The notes under the pieces: model-generated
The model's input: the letters and a program-made list of their open reading frames with translations, nothing else
What the model was told of the DNA's origin: nothing
Databases searched by the model: none
Part shown: piece by piece, positions 35,919-43,785 of the stretch
How positions within the stretch are numbered: position 1 is the stretch's first letter
Layout: each line of letters starts with the position of its first letter
Assembly (NCBI GenBank): GCA_025351825.1
Contig: JANXVE010000029.1
Span: forward strand, 1-46,567
Length of the DNA: 46,567 bases
Source of the DNA: Chamaesiphon sp. 341R_metabat_111
GTDB lineage: Bacteria > Cyanobacteriota > Cyanobacteriia > Cyanobacteriales > Chamaesiphonaceae
Direction: 5' to 3'
Made by a program: the position numbers and the translations under genes

Positions 35919-36493
35919 ACTGGAATCATCGCTGAAAGATTGGGTTTAAAGTCATGAAGGGCTTTGTTTTTACGGAATCATTCCGTGGTGCATCTAAGAA
36001 TATTACAACGAAGCCCATTCCAATCTTCAGAATAATCGATCGCTAGATTTGAAATATTTCGATCCCCAGAACTCGATTGAAATATAGAATAACTGCCAAC
36101 GATCGAGCTTAACAGATAACATAAGTGGTTATTAATCATTCACGCAGTGTCTCGGTAAGAGAATCGCACTCTCAACTAGACTTTTGAGTAGAAAGAGTCG
36201 TAATGGTAGTTCTGAGGGTAGACTAGTAATATACTCAAGCAGTAAAGTTTAGTGATTGTAACCAAAACAACGCTACGACTGCTGCTTCAACAAGTATGAT
36301 TGCTTGGCTGGATTGCAAACCGACTAGCAATCGATCTGCACAGCTTAGATTAACTAGTTCAAAAACTGAGGTTGAGCGTAGGGGTGCCGTTAGTGGCGAA
36401 GCTCTTGTAGAGTACACGCACAGGCAATCGGTGGTAGACAACCAGCAGTTTGAATTAACCTCAGTAACTCAATATCGTTTCTATTCAAAGGAT
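35919..36493. other. 575-bp region between the RlpA genes, hairpin and repeat fragments
   Basis: Directly after RlpA 1 a perfect hairpin ACGGAA/TTCCGT (35972-35986) sits inside a longer imperfect inverted repeat (about 35931-35951 with 36006-36027). A fragment related to the palindromic element (GTAGGGGTGCCGTTAGTGG) lies near 36380. The open frame 36296-36493 in front of RlpA 2 covers this fragment and lacks protein-like features, so it is treated as leader. Confidence 0.4.
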
Positions 36494-37696
36494 ATGAATC
36501 AACATCGTTGGACTTGTCTAGTTACAGTAGTTCTCACTACAGTCATAGGCCCAATCACGAACGTCCATGCCAGCACTCGGTCATATTCATCGGCAAATGG
36601 GGTTAGTTATATCCCAGTTTCGCCACAATCGCTACCGACGATTACGCCACTAGTTGTCACCGAACTCGAAACCGATCTTGTAATTCCAGCCCAGATTACA
36701 CCAGTACCATTAGTCAGCAAGCTGCCGATCGTTAAAGTCATTATTAATCAGTCTAAGTCATCCGCTCGTTCGACTTGGCTGTCTCGGACAGAATCGAAAA
36801 AGGACCGAATAGCGAAACTCAAGACACAGTCTGCTATAGTAAAACTGCCGCTAGTAAATCCGATTTTCAGTTCTACTGCTCGCGTTACAGCTCCAACATT
36901 CCCAATTGCTAACTCGACCAATTCAGTTGCCGCGATCGTCAGCCCTGTATTCCCCCTCCCGTTACTCAGCACAGCTCCAGTTCTAAAAGCTCCAACATCG
37001 ATTCTCCGGTGGAGACGCTCCGCGAACGAACCAATTCCAGCCATCGCTACAATCGGCGCAACAGTTGATAAAATCCAGGTTAATTCAACACCCCAATTTG
37101 CTCCAATCATTCGCGACATCAAAGATACATTTGGTCAGACACCAATCCAAGGGCCAGATCTACCGATGTTTGAAGCAGGCGTACCCAATTTTGGCATCAA
37201 CAAAGATAAAACGTCTCAAATCGTAGTGACAGCCATCGCTCAAGTTGGTGACAAGATCGTCGCGCCAGAGCCGAGTATTGCCATTCCGATCCAACAGCCT
37301 CAGCTCAAGACTCCCAGCAAATTGCCAGCTTCCGTGCCATCAATTGTCAAAATTGACCAGCCTGCGGCTACTGTCAAGCCAGCTCTCGACAAAATTATCG
37401 CAACTCAAAGCGGACAAGCATCTTGGTATGGAATTGAAGGTGGTCCTCAGACAGCTAGTGGTGAACGTTATAACCCCAGTGGTTTGACTGCCGCACATCG
37501 CACCCTCCCTTTTGGCACCCAAGTCCGAGTCACTAGTCTCAAGACAGGTAAAACTGTAACAGTCCGCATCAACGATCGTGGCCCTGTCAGCCGTCGTCGC
37601 ATTATTGACATTTCGGCTGGTGCGGCTGAAGCGATTGGCCTCAAAAATGATGGTGTTGGCGAAGTTCGCATGGACATCCTCGAACGCGAAGGCTAG
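36494..37696 (+). CDS. RlpA-like secreted double-psi beta-barrel protein 2, long linker
   Basis: 400 residues from ATG 36494, where AAAGGA precedes and a signal peptide begins (MNQHRWTCLVTVVLTTVIGP, cleavage near VHA). Residues about 30-295 form a low-complexity Pro/Thr/Ile/Val-rich linker. The last 90 are an RlpA/DPBB domain (GQASWYGIEGGPQTASGERY, LPFGTQVRVTS, RINDRGPVSRRRIIDIS) very like that of RlpA 1. A probable peptidoglycan lytic transglycosylase or cell-wall-associated barrel protein in the periplasm. The linker contains an in-frame GAGACGCTCCGCGAACG repeat (RRSANE). Confidence 0.88.
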   Translation: MNQHRWTCLVTVVLTTVIGPITNVHASTRSYSSANGVSYIPVSPQSLPTITPLVVTELETDLVIPAQITPVPLVSKLPIVKVIINQSKSSARSTWLSRTESKKDRIAKLKTQSAIVKLPLVNPIFSSTARVTAPTFPIANSTNSVAAIVSPVFPLPLLSTAPVLKAPTSILRWRRSANEPIPAIATIGATVDKIQVNSTPQFAPIIRDIKDTFGQTPIQGPDLPMFEAGVPNFGINKDKTSQIVVTAIAQVGDKIVAPEPSIAIPIQQPQLKTPSKLPASVPSIVKIDQPAATVKPALDKIIATQSGQASWYGIEGGPQTASGERYNPSGLTAAHRTLPFGTQVRVTSLKTGKTVTVRINDRGPVSRRRIIDISAGAAEAIGLKNDGVGEVRMDILEREG

Positions 37697-37795
37697 TAAT
37701 AGGCGGCGGAAATAAACTACCATTTCTTTCTCCCAGTCTCCCCGTCTCCTACCAACGCCCTGCCACCACGAACTAATGGCATGATAGAGTAAGGG

Positions 37796-37814
37796 TATCT
37801 ACTTAATGTAGATA
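37796..37814 (+). promoter_or_regulatory. Palindrome upstream of the MFS gene, candidate operator
   Basis: TATCTAC and GTAGATA are perfect inverted arms around TTAAT, 23 bp before the MFS start. No regulator gene is adjacent, so the binding protein is unknown. Confidence 0.35.
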
Positions 37815-37837
37815 TCCTGATTTTTAATCGCCTCGAT

Positions 37838-39055
37838 ATGTCCAAACTACCGCTACAGATTTGGATCCTCGCTTTGGGTCGATTGCTATCAGAAATTGGC
37901 AGTGGTTTTACAGTCTTCTATGCCCCAATTTTTTTCGTTCAACAAGTAGGATTGTCAGCAACATCTGTGGGATTAGCATTAGGTAGTGCATCAATTTCTG
38001 GAATTGCCGGACGGTTAATTAGTGGTACTTATGCCGATCGCTGGGGCCGAAAACCAGTTCTATTATTAGCTACATTCGTGTTAGCGATCGCCTGCTTTAT
38101 TTTTACAATTACGAATGATTTTCCGACCCTAATTGCTGGTTGCTTAGTTCAGGGATTCGGTTTAGGTTTATATTGGCCTGCAAATGAGGCGATCGTTGCC
38201 GATCTGACAACGGGAGAAGATCGCAGATTTGCCTATGCGATTACCCGTTTAGCTGACAATGTAGGCATGGGCTTGGGCATTATTGCCGGAGGTCTATTAA
38301 TTAGTGCTTCTGGTGCCTATCGCAATCTATTTATTATTGATGGGATTTCTTTTTGCTGCTTTTTTGTGACCATCTTGTTCGGAATTCGTGAGACATTACA
38401 GTCAGATCGCATAGCCCCTCAATTTATTAGCGGTTACACCACCGCGTTTCGCGACAGGCGTTTATTAGTTTACGTTTTAGTCAATATTATCTTAACGGTT
38501 TATATTTCCCAAACTCAAGTAACTTTACCTCTATACTTTAGTGGTTTTGTAACTCAACCTAACGCTCCTGGCTTCAATCCGCAGGTAATTAGTACCCTAT
38601 TTACGGGACATTTACTGATGACCATTGCCGCTCAGATTCCAGTTTTAAAGTTACTACAAAGGTTTAGTCATGCTCGATCGTTAATGGTTTCCGGTGGCTT
38701 TTGGATCCTCGGTTTTATCTGTATCACCATTACTGGAACCAGCGATAATTACCAGCTTTTGTGGGCTAGTTTGGGGTTAGGATTGTTTGCGATCGCGATC
38801 GTTGCCTATACTCCCACTGCTTCAGCCCTAATCGCCGATCTCGCGCCTCCTTCCTTACGCGGCGTGTACACTTCAATCAATTCCCTCTGCTGGGCTGCTG
38901 GCTACGCAATTGGGCCACCACTCGGCGGTTGGGCACTCGATCGATCTCCCGCATTTGCCCACAGTTTCTGGCTCGGTTTAGCCGCAACAGTGCCAATCGT
39001 TTGGGCGATATTATGGTGGTTGGAGAGATTAGTTGGAGTAGCCAACAATGAATAG
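37838..39055 (+). CDS. Major facilitator superfamily transporter
   Basis: 405 residues, 12 membrane helices. The loop 2-3 motif A appears as GTYADRWGRKPVLLLA, with an inner repeat in the second half (VSGGFWILGF). Start MSKLPLQIWILALGRLLSEIG. Similar proteins export drugs or sugars, but nothing here fixes the substrate. The gene is convergent with the cpcF-type lyase 14 bp away, with no visible terminator between. A small palindrome upstream may be its operator. Confidence 0.88.
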   Translation: MSKLPLQIWILALGRLLSEIGSGFTVFYAPIFFVQQVGLSATSVGLALGSASISGIAGRLISGTYADRWGRKPVLLLATFVLAIACFIFTITNDFPTLIAGCLVQGFGLGLYWPANEAIVADLTTGEDRRFAYAITRLADNVGMGLGIIAGGLLISASGAYRNLFIIDGISFCCFFVTILFGIRETLQSDRIAPQFISGYTTAFRDRRLLVYVLVNIILTVYISQTQVTLPLYFSGFVTQPNAPGFNPQVISTLFTGHLLMTIAAQIPVLKLLQRFSHARSLMVSGGFWILGFICITITGTSDNYQLLWASLGLGLFAIAIVAYTPTASALIADLAPPSLRGVYTSINSLCWAAGYAIGPPLGGWALDRSPAFAHSFWLGLAATVPIVWAILWWLERLVGVANNE

Positions 39056-39069
39056 TAAGTAAGCTGCTT

Positions 39070-39879
39070 CTACTCACCTTTAAAGATTGCCGCAGCTAGT
39101 TCTCTGAATTTGTAAGGATCGCCTTCGGGATGGGGTTGCTCTTGGCGTTTTCGGGCATAAAGCTTGGCGAGAGTTGTTTGCCAATCGACTGAGAGCTGTT
39201 GCTCCATGGCTGGCTGTGTACTAAGGATTTCGGTAATGTAAGCTTGAATCTCACTTTGTGCCAGCCAAATTCTGGCAATCACCGCTAAATTATCATCACT
39301 ATCTACTAATCGATCGAAGTGTCCCAATATTTGGCGAGTCAAATCGGGGCTGCTAATAGTACTAGCGATCGCGAGTTCCTGCAATCCAGTAATTGCGGCA
39401 TACCTGACCACCCACTCATGATCCTGCGACACTGCGAGTAGTACTTCGACCACTTTTGCCTGAGTGGACTCGATTAGTTCTACTGCCAATTCATCCCAAT
39501 GAATTGTCCCCAATCCCCTCGCCGCTGCCCGTCTGACACTCAGTGCAAAATCATTTTTGGCGGCATCCAGCAATAAATCCAGTGCTTGAGGATCGCCAAT
39601 CCCCGCTAATGCCCTCAACGCCCATGCTCTCGCGCCATAATTATACCCATCCAGCAATTCTAGCAGCGGTTTGACAGCAGGCTGACCGATCGCAATTAGC
39701 CCTTCTACTGCCGCTACCGCCGCCCCAGGATTGTTGTAGCCTAAAACCGTAATTAGATTCGGTACAGCAGATTCTAGCTGCGCCTCTGCCAACTTCTCAA
39801 CAGCTTCAACCATCTGAGTAGATGAAGCCGCCTCAGCAATAGCCAAAAGCAATGTCTTGAGTAAGTCAGGATCGCTCAT
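39070..39879 (-). CDS. cpcF: HEAT-repeat phycobilin lyase subunit, CpcF type
   Basis: 269 residues of HEAT-like repeats (PBS lyase type): VPNLITVLGYNNPGAAVAAV, PLLELLDGYNYGARAWALRA, DFALSVRRAAARGLG, EWVVRYAAITGLQELA. The LGYNNPGAAVAAVEGL and DGYNYGARAW blocks are those of the F subunit of CpcE/CpcF, which attaches a bilin to Cys84 of the phycocyanin alpha chain. A PecF-type role cannot be excluded. It is about 50 residues longer at the C-terminus than typical CpcF. No CpcE partner, rod linker or other lyase is next to it; it lies about 180 bp downstream of cpcA. Confidence 0.75.
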   Translation of the reverse strand: MSDPDLLKTLLLAIAEAASSTQMVEAVEKLAEAQLESAVPNLITVLGYNNPGAAVAAVEGLIAIGQPAVKPLLELLDGYNYGARAWALRALAGIGDPQALDLLLDAAKNDFALSVRRAAARGLGTIHWDELAVELIESTQAKVVEVLLAVSQDHEWVVRYAAITGLQELAIASTISSPDLTRQILGHFDRLVDSDDNLAVIARIWLAQSEIQAYITEILSTQPAMEQQLSVDWQTTLAKLYARKRQEQPHPEGDPYKFRELAAAIFKGE

Positions 39880-40058
39880 TTAGATTTTAGATTGCTGCAT
39901 CAACTACTAATTATCAACGATCGACGATCGACTATCAACTATCTACAGGTACTCACAGGCAAAAAATTACCCCTCAGTCATTTCACATTGCCAACGATAT
40001 CGCAAGCAGCAGGAGATAACTTTAGGGGATAACTATGAACTAATTTATGAACTAGCTT

Positions 40059-40547
40059 CTAGCTCAAAGCGTTAATTGCATAGTCGATGTAGGAATTGGC
40101 TTCTACCGCAGCATCGCCAGCCAAACCGTGGTTCGATCTGATGTACTTGAGAGCTTCAATGTACCAGCTAGGAGCCAAGTCAAAAGTTTTGTTGATTTCA
40201 GCCAAACCACCCAAGAGGTAGTCATCCATCGGGCCAGTACCGCCAACTACACAGCAGTAAGTAACCATGCGGAGGTAGTAACCGATGTCACGCACACACT
40301 TTGCTTTACCAATAGCAGTAGCAGCAAAGTTAGGACCTTGCATAGTCGTGGTGTACGGAAATTTTTGGTAAACAGCATTAGCTGCACCATTTGCTAAGGA
40401 CTCAGCATTTGCAGTCAAACCTTTAGCGGCGGTTAAGCTAGCAGTAGCCTGACGAAAACGACCGAAAGCAACCTGAAATTCAGTGCTGCTCAAAAAGCGA
40501 CCTTGGGAATCTGCGGTAGCGACTGCTTCGGTTAATGGAGTTTTCAT
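40059..40547 (-). CDS. cpcA: Phycocyanin alpha chain
   Basis: 162 residues, the normal length. It opens [20 protein letters not shown] and has Cys84 in [14 protein letters not shown] as the single bilin-binding cysteine, and it ends [12 protein letters not shown]. Forms alpha/beta hexamers in phycobilisome rods on the thylakoid surface. AAGGA lies about 10 bases before the ATG. Downstream of cpcB across a 158-bp repeat-containing gap, followed by the lyase gene. Which bilin is attached cannot be read from the sequence. Confidence 0.95.
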   Translation of the reverse strand: MKTPLTEAVATADSQGRFLSSTEFQVAFGRFRQATASLTAAKGLTANAESLANGAANAVYQKFPYTTTMQGPNFAATAIGKAKCVRDIGYYLRMVTYCCVVGGTGPMDDYLLGGLAEINKTFDLAPSWYIEALKYIRSNHGLAGDAAVEANSYIDYAINALS

Positions 40548-40597
40548 GATGTTTCTATCCTTACTAGTTGTTACGTTATTAGTTTTTGAGTCAGTTG

Positions 40598-40706
40598 TTA
40601 GTGGTTTAGTTGTTAGTTTTTAGCTGGATTAACAGTCACAAGCGACGATCTGACGCTTCTGACTTATCGCTAAACCACTAAACTACCAAACCACCAAACC
40701 ACCAAC
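40598..40706. repeat. Inverted and tandem repeats in the cpcB-cpcA gap
   Basis: TTAGTGGTTTAG (40598-40609) is the exact inverse of CTAAACCACTAA (40670-40681); the latter runs into a tandem ACCAAACC array. The transcript could form a long-range hairpin between cpcB and cpcA, which might tune their ratio. Confidence 0.55.
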
Positions 40707-41224
40707 TAAGCTACTGACGCTGCTGCACGATCGAAATAACCAGCAACTTCAGAAGTCAACGCGCTACAGTCACCGTTGGTGATGTTGGCTTTGTCAGACA
40801 TGATCGCAATTGCGGCATCTTTCATTTTGGAGACACCAGCAGCTACGGATGAGCCTGGAGTACCTAGCGCGAGGTAAGTTTCGCGTAAACCATTCAAACA
40901 ACGATCGTCTAGTACAGATGCGTCGCCTGCGAAGATCGCGTAAGTAACATAGCGCAAGATGATTTCCATGTCGCGTAGACAAGCTGCCATCCGGCGGCTG
41001 GTGTAAGCGTTTCCACCTGGAGCGATCAGGTTTGGCTGATCGGCAAATAGGCTTCTGGCTGCATTTGCAACGATCGTGGAGGAGTTGCTGGTGATCCGGT
41101 TGACGGTATCCATGCGTTTGTTGCCGTCAGCTACCATTGCAGCTAATGCATCTAATTGTCCAGTGCTGAGGTATTGACCTTGAGCATCTGCTTGTGCAAC
41201 AACTTTAGAGAATCCGTCTAACAT
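40706..41224 (-). CDS. cpcB: Phycocyanin beta chain
   Basis: 172 residues, normal length. Bilin cysteines at Cys82 ([18 protein letters not shown]) and Cys153 ([11 protein letters not shown]); Asn72 in APGGNAY is the residue usually methylated; Asp39 in KRMDTVNR is the B-ring site. Some positions (MLDGF start, AAASVA end) recall phycoerythrocyanin beta, but the partner alpha is clearly CpcA. AAGGA lies eight bases before the ATG. First gene of cpcB-cpcA, preceded by a 322-bp leader and promoter region. Confidence 0.93.
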   Translation of the reverse strand: MLDGFSKVVAQADAQGQYLSTGQLDALAAMVADGNKRMDTVNRITSNSSTIVANAARSLFADQPNLIAPGGNAYTSRRMAACLRDMEIILRYVTYAIFAGDASVLDDRCLNGLRETYLALGTPGSSVAAGVSKMKDAAIAIMSDKANITNGDCSALTSEVAGYFDRAAASVA

Positions 41225-41546
41225 ATATTTAATCCTTTTATCTGTTTAATAGTTTTGGTGTCAAATTTATATACTGGGGTTGCACCCTGCGGGTAACACA
41301 GTCGATAAATTCGGGAGAACTCTCATATCAATATGAGAGCCGGACAAGTCTAACTCTATTTTTCACAGAGCCGATCTCACATAACTAATATTAACTATTA
41401 TGTTGAGTTTATACAATGTTATGTGAACCCTTTTTCAGTTCTTCCTCATTTTCGTCACAAACGTTAACATTCGCCCAGAATCATGCTTTAGAGCGAATGA
41501 GTGACACGATCGCACCGCCGCTTGCGGGTTATTCTACAGAAAGATT
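41225..41546 (-). promoter_or_regulatory. cpcBA promoter and leader region with paired palindromes
   Basis: 322 bp between pebB and cpcB. CTCTCATAT/ATATGAGAG form a perfect palindrome at 41320-41339, about 100 bp before cpcB. TCACATAAC (41377-41385) and GTTATGTGA (41418-41426) are perfect inverted copies about 41 bp apart, centre to centre; a CATAAT-type -10 on the minus strand (41397-41402) lies between. No convincing -35 was found, so the exact promoter is uncertain. No known light-response motif was recognised. Confidence 0.45.
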
Positions 41547-42290
41547 TTAGCTTTTGACCAATTTCCGCTCCAAGTCAAACAAAAAGCCGTGGATGTATTC
41601 CTCTGTCCACTCTTCACCGTAGAATCTCTTCAGCATCCCTCTTGCCGGATCTTTTTCGGAACGATATCGCACATACCGCAATTGTGCTTGCTTAATCTCT
41701 TCTAATCGCTGTGGATCGGTAATCGGCTCGGCTCGATCGACAAAATCTAGATAAGCTCCGAGATAATCCTTGAATGCGCCAAATACATGCGTCTCAACTG
41801 CTACTGTCTCCGAAGGACGAGTCCAGAGGAAGGCTGGCGAGAAAAATGCTTTGGCTTCTTCAGGAAAGTCACCACCCCAAGGCAAATGAGCTTGGTATTC
41901 CTGAAACATCGGCAAAATCGGCGTGGTGTAACGCTCTTGATAGGCTGGCTCATTCCAGAATAATGGTTGCATATCGATCGCGATCAAATGTCCGCCTGGA
42001 AGAGTAACTAAATCTGCCCCAAAGAAGGGTAAGTCGTAGTTGAGGTTGGGGAAAATCACAAAATTGAGGACTTGCAGGGATTGCCCACCTTGAACGTGTG
42101 CAGCTCGAATTTGGCGCAGTTTAGGAGACTGAAATCCATAGCTAGTAGTGATGACTTCTGATTGCTTATCACCTTTACCCGTGATGGCACTATTGCGATC
42201 GAACCCAGTTGGAATGGGATAATCACTGATATCTAGTCGTGACTTGATATATTCGATGCCGTAGTCAAGGAATGGTTGGTAGAGGGTCAT
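41547..42290 (-). CDS. pebB: Phycoerythrobilin:ferredoxin oxidoreductase
   Basis: 247 residues of the ferredoxin-dependent bilin reductase family. It reduces 15,16-dihydrobiliverdin to phycoerythrobilin (EC 1.3.7.3). Shared with PebB proteins are [49 protein letters not shown] and [15 protein letters not shown]. The Asp in AIDMQP is the expected proton donor. Soluble, cytoplasmic. The gene follows pebA by 153 bp of CTTTAGG-type repeats on the same strand. Confidence 0.92.
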   Translation of the reverse strand: MTLYQPFLDYGIEYIKSRLDISDYPIPTGFDRNSAITGKGDKQSEVITTSYGFQSPKLRQIRAAHVQGGQSLQVLNFVIFPNLNYDLPFFGADLVTLPGGHLIAIDMQPLFWNEPAYQERYTTPILPMFQEYQAHLPWGGDFPEEAKAFFSPAFLWTRPSETVAVETHVFGAFKDYLGAYLDFVDRAEPITDPQRLEEIKQAQLRYVRYRSEKDPARGMLKRFYGEEWTEEYIHGFLFDLERKLVKS

Positions 42291-42296
42291 TTTTAA

Positions 42297-42446
42297 GGCT
42301 TTAGGCTTTGGGGATTAGGCTTTAGGTTTGGAACTAGATGTTGGGCTTTGGGCTTCGGTCTTATCTGCTAGATTGTTTCAATAGATAGAACTCTTGCAAA
42401 TTTTCTAATCTTGACCTAAAGCCCAAAACCTAAAGCCCAACGCCTA
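42297..42446. repeat. CTTTAGG-type heptad repeats in the pebA-pebB gap
   Basis: Runs of TTTAGGCTTTGGGGATTAGG (from about 42299) and, inverted, CCTAAAGCCCAAAACCTAAA (about 42415) face each other across the gap. The right array supplies the pebA stop codon (42444-42446). Related arrays lie at about 43260-43312 and 43757-43785. STRR class. Confidence 0.65.
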
Positions 42447-43166
42447 AACAACAGCCAGAGGCACAGAGTCCTCAAACAAGAATTCATGCAGGAAGCGTTC
42501 TGACCATTCGGGTCCAAAGTAGCTGCTAAATAATCCTGAAGCGGGGTCGCGTTCGGCACTGTAGCAATCGTAATCTTTTTGCGCTTTGGCAATGCGGCGG
42601 ATATCAGCAGGATCTGTGAGGGGTTCGGCTCGATCGATCATCTGCCAGTATAGATCTAGATAATCCTTGAATGCTGCTAGTAATCTCGTTGAGACGGTTT
42701 CGGGGTCTGTCTTGGCAAACAGTAAATACTTGGAGAAATATTGGTTGGAATCGTAAAATTTCATCTCCAAATCTTGGGATAGATCTGGGTAACGATCGTG
42801 CAGAAATTTCAACGGTTCGATATGCTTTTTCTGATACGCTTCATCCTGGAATAGGGGCTGAAAATCTAGTACCACTAGATTCTTGACTTTACCAAATGAG
42901 AGAAAGTCCAATCCTAACAAGGGTAAATCGTAGTGATGATCGGGATAAATTACGCAGTTGAAAATTTGGGAACTAGCACCAGCATCAATGTATGTGTACC
43001 TGATTTTGCGTAGCTGGGGACACTGATAAGACCAGCTTTGAATCGTTGCTGGGCTTTTGCCGCGTTCGCTGACATTTAATTCCAAACCAGTTGGAATCGA
43101 TCGCTGCTGTAAGTCAAATTTGGCTGTCAGTTCGCGTTCTAAGTGGTTTAAAAATGGCTTGTACAT
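42444..43166 (-). CDS. pebA: 15,16-Dihydrobiliverdin:ferredoxin oxidoreductase
   Basis: 240 residues, ferredoxin-dependent bilin reductase. It performs the first step from biliverdin IXalpha to 15,16-dihydrobiliverdin (EC 1.3.7.2), handed on to PebB. PebA features: QIFNCVIYPDHHYDLPLLGLD, VVLDFQPLFQD (catalytic Asp), DSNQYFSKYLLFA, YSAERDPASGLFSSYFGPEW and FLHEFLF. The end of the gene is made by a CTTTAGG repeat, so the last residues (PLAVV) may be recent. First gene of the pebAB unit, ahead of cpcBA on the same strand. Confidence 0.92.
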   Translation of the reverse strand: MYKPFLNHLERELTAKFDLQQRSIPTGLELNVSERGKSPATIQSWSYQCPQLRKIRYTYIDAGASSQIFNCVIYPDHHYDLPLLGLDFLSFGKVKNLVVLDFQPLFQDEAYQKKHIEPLKFLHDRYPDLSQDLEMKFYDSNQYFSKYLLFAKTDPETVSTRLLAAFKDYLDLYWQMIDRAEPLTDPADIRRIAKAQKDYDCYSAERDPASGLFSSYFGPEWSERFLHEFLFEDSVPLAVV

Positions 43167-43328
43167 GAAGCTTGGCTCCGATCGATCTCCCCTACGATAG
43201 CAGGATTTTTAGGTTGGTCGATCGGGTTTCTGAAGACAAGGCAACAATTTGTAATGATCCAGGCTTGGGATTTTCGGCTTTAAGCTTTAGGGCAGGATGA
43301 GGTTTTAGGCTCGATCTCGATCGATATT

Positions 43329-43461
43329 AGACCTCTTTCGTGAATCCAGGATTGCTCATATTTCGATCGGTGACTTAGAATCCAAAAGCCCTATTGCTAA
43401 TAACTAACAACTAGTAACTAACAACTAAAACACCATGATTTGATATTCGTGCAAGAGGTCT
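43329..43461. mobile_element. MITE-like element, copy 2 (133 bp)
   Basis: Begins AGACCTCTTTCGTGAAT and ends ATTCGTGCAAGAGGTCT. Nearly identical to 2218-2336 but with a 14-bp tandem duplication (TAGTAACTAACAAC). Flanked by a 3-bp duplication ATT (43326-43328, 43462-43464). The right-hand duplication overlaps the stop codon of the LapA-like gene. Confidence 0.8.
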
Positions 43462-43462
43462 A

Positions 43463-43723
43463 TTATTTACGTTTAAATGAAAAAAGGTTGCTGCCGAATA
43501 GAGGTAAGCAGGCACCAAGAATGAAGCCGAGTGCGACTGCGCCAGCTAATACCAGTCCCCACGGGAGATCGATCGATTTCCAGGTTGCAAAGTTGATGCT
43601 GACTAAGCTAGCATTTTGGACTGAAATTAATGCGATTACAGCAATCCATATGGCAGCTATCACCGAAACAGTTAAGTTAACCATAAATGTCCAAAGGATA
43701 AAAGTAATCAGGAGATCGGACAT
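43463..43723 (-). CDS. Small LapA-like (DUF1049) two-helix membrane protein
   Basis: 86 residues. Two hydrophobic segments (about 5-35 and 52-76) with a short loop and a basic end FGSNLFSFKRK, the LapA/DUF1049 layout. The family is of unsettled function, linked in enterobacteria to lipopolysaccharide assembly. It lies 62 bp downstream of the phosphohexomutase gene on the same strand; a MITE has inserted exactly at its stop codon, duplicating ATT so that the TAA is kept. Confidence 0.75.
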   Translation of the reverse strand: MSDLLITFILWTFMVNLTVSVIAAIWIAVIALISVQNASLVSINFATWKSIDLPWGLVLAGAVALGFILGACLPLFGSNLFSFKRK

Positions 43724-43756
43724 GGGTTGACATCATGTTTTACCCACTGTCCGATC

Positions 43757-43785
43757 CCTAAAGCCTAAAACCTAGAGCCTAAAGT
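43757..43785. repeat. CCTAAAG heptad array at the phosphohexomutase 3' end
   Basis: CCTAAAGCCTAAAACCTAGA and one more CCTAAAG unit, directly before the stop codon complement of the phosphohexomutase gene. Same family as 42297-42446. Confidence 0.6.

Noticed and set aside
36296-36493. N-terminal extension of RlpA 2 by 66 residues
   Set aside because: It covers a palindromic-element fragment and puts the signal peptide in the middle of the protein; ATG 36494 with AAAGGA fits better.
39070-39879. HEAT-repeat protein as a CpcE/F fusion (RpcG-like)
   Set aside because: At 269 residues it is too short for a fusion of about 450 or more; only F-type blocks are seen.
43440-43730. Plus-strand 96-codon frame starting in MITE copy 2
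   Set aside because: Antisense to the LapA-like membrane protein, which has proper two-helix structure; this frame has none.
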